In this document: positions 23,259 to 26,922 of the stretch, one piece after another
Layout: the number at the start of each line of letters is the position of its first letter
Position numbering within the stretch: the stretch's first letter is position 1
From: an uncultured Holophagaceae bacterium
Lineage (GTDB): Bacteria > Acidobacteriota > Holophagae > Holophagales > Holophagaceae
Assembly (NCBI GenBank): GCA_903876615.1
Contig: CAIRAS010000257.1
Span: 1-26,922, forward strand
DNA: 26,922 nucleotides
Direction: 5' to 3'
Program-made: the position numbers and the translations under genes
Notes under the pieces: model-generated
The model's input: the letters and a program-made list of their open reading frames with translations, nothing else
The model's database searches: none
What the model was told of the DNA's origin: nothing

Positions 23259-26200
23259 TTGAAACTCATCAGGTCCTTGCTTATCGGTGCGGCTCTTCTT
23301 GTTGCAGGGATCGGGCTCCAGGCTGGTCCCGCTTCCCCGGGTGTGATCAAACTCAGCCAGCCGGATGGATCTGTCATCCAGGCGCGCCTTCGCGGGGACG
23401 AGTTCCAGGCATGGATGGAAACTCTGGACGGCTACACCATTGCCAAGAACCCGAGCACCGGCCAGTGGGAATACGGCATTCTCGATGCCCAGAGCGGGGC
23501 AGTGCAGCCTTCTGGGCTCCTGGTTCGGCCCGATGCCAAGGCTCCGGCTTCCCTCGAACCACACTTGAAGCCGGCACGTAATTTCGAGAGCGAAGCCCTA
23601 CACCTCAAGGCGCTCCAGTCGATCCACCGAGAACAGGCTCGTGAATTGCCGGGCGCCCCCGCCCTCGGCGCCCAGCTAGAGGCGGCCACCCTCTCCGGCA
23701 CGCGGAAACTCCTCATCATCCTGGTGAACTTCACCAACCGCACGCTCACCACCACACCTACGGGCTGGAACAGCACCATCTTCCAGACCGGGACCGGAGT
23801 CAAATCCGTCCGCCAGTTCTATCGGGACAACTCCTTCAATACCCTCGACATCGTCCCGGTCCCCCATACCCAGCCCGGGAATCCTGCCGGCATCATCAGC
23901 GTCAGCATCGGCCTCGCCCATCCGAACTCTGGAAAGACCTGGGACTATGCCACCGAGACCGCCTGGTTGAACCTGGCCCTGGCCCAGGCCGTTCCCTACG
24001 TTGACTTCGCCGCCCTGGACACCAACGCGGACGGGGTGATCCGGTCGTCGGAAGCCGTGATCTATTTCATCCCGGCGGGCTACGAAACCTCGGGTACGGC
24101 CCTGACTCCGAGCATCTGGGCCCACGCCTGGGGAGGAAGCATCACGGCGGGCACGAAGACCGTTTCCACCTGGGCCATGAACGGGGAGCTGAACAATGGC
24201 AGCCGCCAGCACCCAATGGGGGTGATTGCCCATGAACTGGGCCACTCCATGGCCGGGCTCCCGGATCTCTATGACACCAACAGCGTCAATGCTGGACTCG
24301 GATACTTCTCCCTGATGGCCTACGGCAGCTGGGGCTCGGACACCTCGGAGGAGGGCGGCACCACACCGGTCTCCCTAGACGCCTGGTGCCGGCAGTTCCT
24401 CGGCTGGACCGTACCCGGCACCCCCACACTCAACGGCCAGGTTGTCACCCTGGGCTCCAATCTCTCAGATTCGGCGGCGGCCACCAAGCTGCAGAATAGC
24501 GGCCTCTCCACTCAGGAGTATTTTCTGGTTGAGAACCGCTATCCCGCCGGCTGGGACCGAGGACTGGTGAGATGGTTTGGCGTCACCTGGGCCGGGGGCT
24601 TGCTCGCGCTGCATGTGGACGGTGCCATCGCCAGCAACCAGTACGTGACCGGCAGCCACCAGATGGTGATGGCCGAGCATGCGGACAACGCAGCCTATGG
24701 GTCCTATGGGAAAGGCACCAGCCTGTTCTATGCGGCGAACGACCCGCTCTTCACCCCCTCCAGCCTCCCGTCCTCTTCCTATTACAGCGGATCGCCCAGC
24801 GGCGTGGGGTTCACTTCGGCCTCGGATCCCGGCACCACCATGAGCTTCACCATGTATGCGGTCCAGGATGACACTCCGCCCACCGGCCAGCCGGGGAAAC
24901 CAGTCGGGGTTCCCTCCGAAGACACCGTGACCTACAGCTGGACCCTCGGAACCGCCGCCGATCCGGAATCGGGCATCGCGGGCTACCACCTGCAGGTGGG
25001 TACCACCGCCGGCGGCAGCGACGTCTTCAGCGGGCCTGTCGGCAACGTGCTCACCAAGAAATTGACCGATCTGGGGCTGAGGGATGGCGTGCCATTGTTC
25101 GCGCGGGTGGCTGCCATGAATGGCGCCGCCCTGAAATCGGCCTGGTCTGATTCCAGCGATGCCATTTCGATCGCTCTGCCACTCTTCGACGGCACGGTGC
25201 TCGACAACGTCAACTTCACTTTCAAGACTGTCGGACCCTGGACCGCCACCAGCAGCACCTCCTATTACGGTGGGAGCTGTGCCCAGAGTGCCGTCACCCC
25301 GGACAATGGGCAGACCTACCTCCAGACCCGGGCCACCGGGCCCGGCACCTTGGCGTTCTACTGGAAGGTGAACTCCGAGGCCAGCTATGACTTCCTGAGT
25401 TTCAGCATCGATGGCGTGCTCCAGGCGGGCCAGATCAGCGGCTCCACGGCTTTCGCCAAACAGACCTTCACCCTTGCCGCAGGTTCCCACATCCTGCGGT
25501 GGACTTACGCCAAGGATCCAAACACCGCCCCGGTCGGCGATGCCGCCTGGGTGGACTACGTGGTCTGGACCCCCCTGGCCACGGCCACCATCGCGCCCCT
25601 GACCTACACGACCCTGGTGAGCACGGTGAGACCTTACACCGCCACCGTCACCAACGGTCTGAGCAACAGCAGCGCGAACTGGTCCATCAGCAATTCCGGT
25701 GGCACCTTCTCCCCCACCCAGACCGCCAGCGGCGTCGCCACCAGCCTCACGACCACCAGCACGCCGGGAACCTACCTCCTCACGGCCACCCCCGTGGAGA
25801 CCCCCAACCTTCCGGGCACAGCGAACCTCACCCTGGTGAATCCAGCGAGCGTGAGCGTGAGTGTTTCACCTGGTGCCACCACCCTTTCAGTCAACGCGCC
25901 CGCAACGTTCACCGCTTCGGTCAGCCTCCTCAGCGACGCTTCCGTGACCTGGAGCAAGAGCGGCGGCACCTTCGGCACCCAGACCGGCAACAGCGCGGTC
26001 TGGTCCACTTCAACACCGGGGGACTACACGCTCACCGCCACCAGCTCCGTGGCCACGGGGCGTTCGGCCACTGCAACCGTCACAGTGTTGTCCACGCCTA
26101 CCATCTCCAGCTTCACCGCCAGCGGGCCCATTGCCTCGGGCTCCGCCGCGACCCTCACTGCCAACTTCGCCGGTGGGACCGGGAGCCTCGACCATGGCCT

Positions 26201-26922
26201 GGGAGTCGTCACGTCTGGCAGCCCAGTCTCCACCGGGACCCTCACGACCAGCACCACCTACACCCTGACCGTCACCAACGCAGCCAACACCACCGTCACG
26301 GCCCAGACCACCGTCACCGTGGTTCAGCCCCCCCTCACGCCGGTTCTCACAGTGCCGGCCAGCGTGACCGCCGGTGCCACGGGGCTGGTCGCCACGGTGC
26401 CGACTCAGGTCGGTAGTACCTACACCTGGACCATCACCGGAGGCACAATCACCGGCGGTCAGGGGACCACCTCCCTCACCTTCACCGTGGGATCCGCCGG
26501 GAGCCTGACACTGAGCTGCAGCGTGACCAATTCCCTCGGTGTGGCCTCGGCGCCCGGCAGCGCCACCCTCACCGTAGTGCCTGCCCCCCTCACGCCGGTC
26601 CTCACAGCTCCGGCCAGCGTGACCGCCGGTGTCACCGGGCTGGTCGCCACGGTGCCGGCCCAGGCCGGTAGTACCTACACCTGGACCCTCACCGGCGGCT
26701 CAATCACCGGCGGTCAGGGGACCACCACCCTCACCTTCACGGCGGGATCTGCGGGCAGCCTGACGCTGAGCTGCAGCGTGACCAACGCCGCGGGAACGGC
26801 CTCGTCGCCCGGCAGCGCCACCCTCACCGTGGTGCCAGCCCCGCTCACGCCGGTCCTCACGGCGCCGGCCAGCGTGACCGCCAGTGCCACCGGGCTGGTC
26901 GCCACGGTGCCGACCCAGGTCG
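23259..26922 (+). CDS. Secreted M6-family metalloprotease with Ig-like repeats (partial, continues beyond window)
   Basis: At least 1221 residues, with no stop before the edge. It probably starts at TTG 23259, since GGAGG (23248-23252) lies six bases upstream and the product begins with a signal peptide (MKLIRSLLIGAALLVAGIGLQAG). An in-frame ATG at 23229 is the alternative, with a poorer ribosome binding site. Residues 30-80 show the M6 N-terminal block (SQPDGSVIQARLRGDEFQAW, then DGYTI). The catalytic site is HELGHSMAGLPDLYD, with zinc ligands H325 and H329 and catalytic E326. A fibronectin-III-like region (about 545-645), a beta-sandwich (about 645-770) and serine/threonine-rich Ig-like domains follow. 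From residue 1025 there are exact 85-residue repeats. Extracellular protein degradation or surface binding is the likely role. Any C-terminal sorting signal lies outside the window. Confidence 0.88.
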   Translation, partial: MKLIRSLLIGAALLVAGIGLQAGPASPGVIKLSQPDGSVIQARLRGDEFQAWMETLDGYTIAKNPSTGQWEYGILDAQSGAVQPSGLLVRPDAKAPASLEPHLKPARNFESEALHLKALQSIHREQARELPGAPALGAQLEAATLSGTRKLLIILVNFTNRTLTTTPTGWNSTIFQTGTGVKSVRQFYRDNSFNTLDIVPVPHTQPGNPAGIISVSIGLAHPNSGKTWDYATETAWLNLALAQAVPYVDFAALDTNADGVIRSSEAVIYFIPAGYETSGTALTPSIWAHAWGGSITAGTKTVSTWAMNGELNNGSRQHPMGVIAHELGHSMAGLPDLYDTNSVNAGLGYFSLMAYGSWGSDTSEEGGTTPVSLDAWCRQFLGWTVPGTPTLNGQVVTLGSNLSDSAAATKLQNSGLSTQEYFLVENRYPAGWDRGLVRWFGVTWAGGLLALHVDGAIASNQYVTGSHQMVMAEHADNAAYGSYGKGTSLFYAANDPLFTPSSLPSSSYYSGSPSGVGFTSASDPGTTMSFTMYAVQDDTPPTGQPGKPVGVPSEDTVTYSWTLGTAADPESGIAGYHLQVGTTAGGSDVFSGPVGNVLTKKLTDLGLRDGVPLFARVAAMNGAALKSAWSDSSDAISIALPLFDGTVLDNVNFTFKTVGPWTATSSTSYYGGSCAQSAVTPDNGQTYLQTRATGPGTLAFYWKVNSEASYDFLSFSIDGVLQAGQISGSTAFAKQTFTLAAGSHILRWTYAKDPNTAPVGDAAWVDYVVWTPLATATIAPLTYTTLVSTVRPYTATVTNGLSNSSANWSISNSGGTFSPTQTASGVATSLTTTSTPGTYLLTATPVETPNLPGTANLTLVNPASVSVSVSPGATTLSVNAPATFTASVSLLSDASVTWSKSGGTFGTQTGNSAVWSTSTPGDYTLTATSSVATGRSATATVTVLSTPTISSFTASGPIASGSAATLTANFAGGTGSLDHGLGVVTSGSPVSTGTLTTSTTYTLTVTNAANTTVTAQTTVTVVQPPLTPVLTVPASVTAGATGLVATVPTQVGSTYTWTITGGTITGGQGTTSLTFTVGSAGSLTLSCSVTNSLGVASAPGSATLTVVPAPLTPVLTAPASVTAGVTGLVATVPAQAGSTYTWTLTGGSITGGQGTTTLTFTAGSAGSLTLSCSVTNAAGTASSPGSATLTVVPAPLTPVLTAPASVTASATGLVATVPTQV
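26331..26922 (+). repeat. 255-bp tandem repeats encoding Ig-like domains
   Basis: Units start at 26331, 26586 and 26841 with (C/G)CTCACGCCGGT, exactly 255 bases apart (85 codons, in frame). The first two are complete and highly similar; the third is cut by the window edge. Each encodes PLTPVLT-PASVTA, then a GSTYTWT-TGG-ITGGQGTT core, then LTLSCSVTN and GSATLTVVPA. This is the pattern of bacterial Ig-like/PKD-like surface repeats. Confidence 0.93.

Overview
The window is GC-rich (roughly two thirds G+C), densely packed chromosomal DNA from a Gram-negative bacterium. Several features fit an Acidobacteriota member, possibly the Geothrix/Holophaga group: periplasmic M16-like proteins, a VanZ-like/LpxH-like protein, a chemoreceptor, a multi-PAS hybrid kinase and very large Ig-repeat exoproteins. 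That placement is inference, because there is no rRNA or other marker gene here. I see no tRNA, rRNA, CRISPR array, insertion sequence or phage gene.

Layout. 1-329 (-): start of an exported, probably outer-membrane protein, cut by the window edge. 438-2504 (+): a TPR protein, then purC, separated by a heptad-repeat array. 2532-6338 (-): a three-gene exported operon, with an 18-residue-repeat DUF4097-like protein followed by two M16-like proteins that both lack the zinc motif. 6498-8391 (+): thiolase, then ftsE without ftsX, with the second heptad array between them. 8422-10119 (-): a large acyl-CoA dehydrogenase. 10316-10903 (+): engB, whose stop codon overlaps that of a convergent VanZ-like/LpxH-like fusion gene (10900-11973, -).

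12229-15127 (+) is the most unusual part: three translationally coupled genes encoding a corrinoid-binding protein, a MtaA/UroD-like protein whose zinc-thiolate ligands appear to be replaced, and a DUF1638-like/GAF-like/four-cysteine protein. No substrate methyltransferase is present. I suggest a corrinoid-based sensing or methyl-transfer module. Next come a YdcF-like membrane protein (-) and two small exported proteins (+).

16932-19588 (-): a hybrid histidine kinase whose C-terminal receiver domain is split by an apparent one-base deletion. 19778-20443 (+): a SRAP-family DNA-protein crosslink protein. 20613-20729 (+): a 38-residue single-span membrane protein with a near-ideal ribosome binding site. 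21089-22675 (+): a methyl-accepting chemotaxis protein. 22676-23258: structured non-coding DNA. 23259 to the right edge (+): a secreted M6-family metalloprotease, probably starting at TTG, that runs into exact-period 255-bp tandem repeats encoding Ig-like domains and leaves the window still open.

Functionally the window mixes housekeeping (purC, engB, ftsE, thiolase and acyl-CoA dehydrogenase), envelope and secretion functions, and signal transduction (hybrid kinase, chemoreceptor, possible corrinoid sensor).
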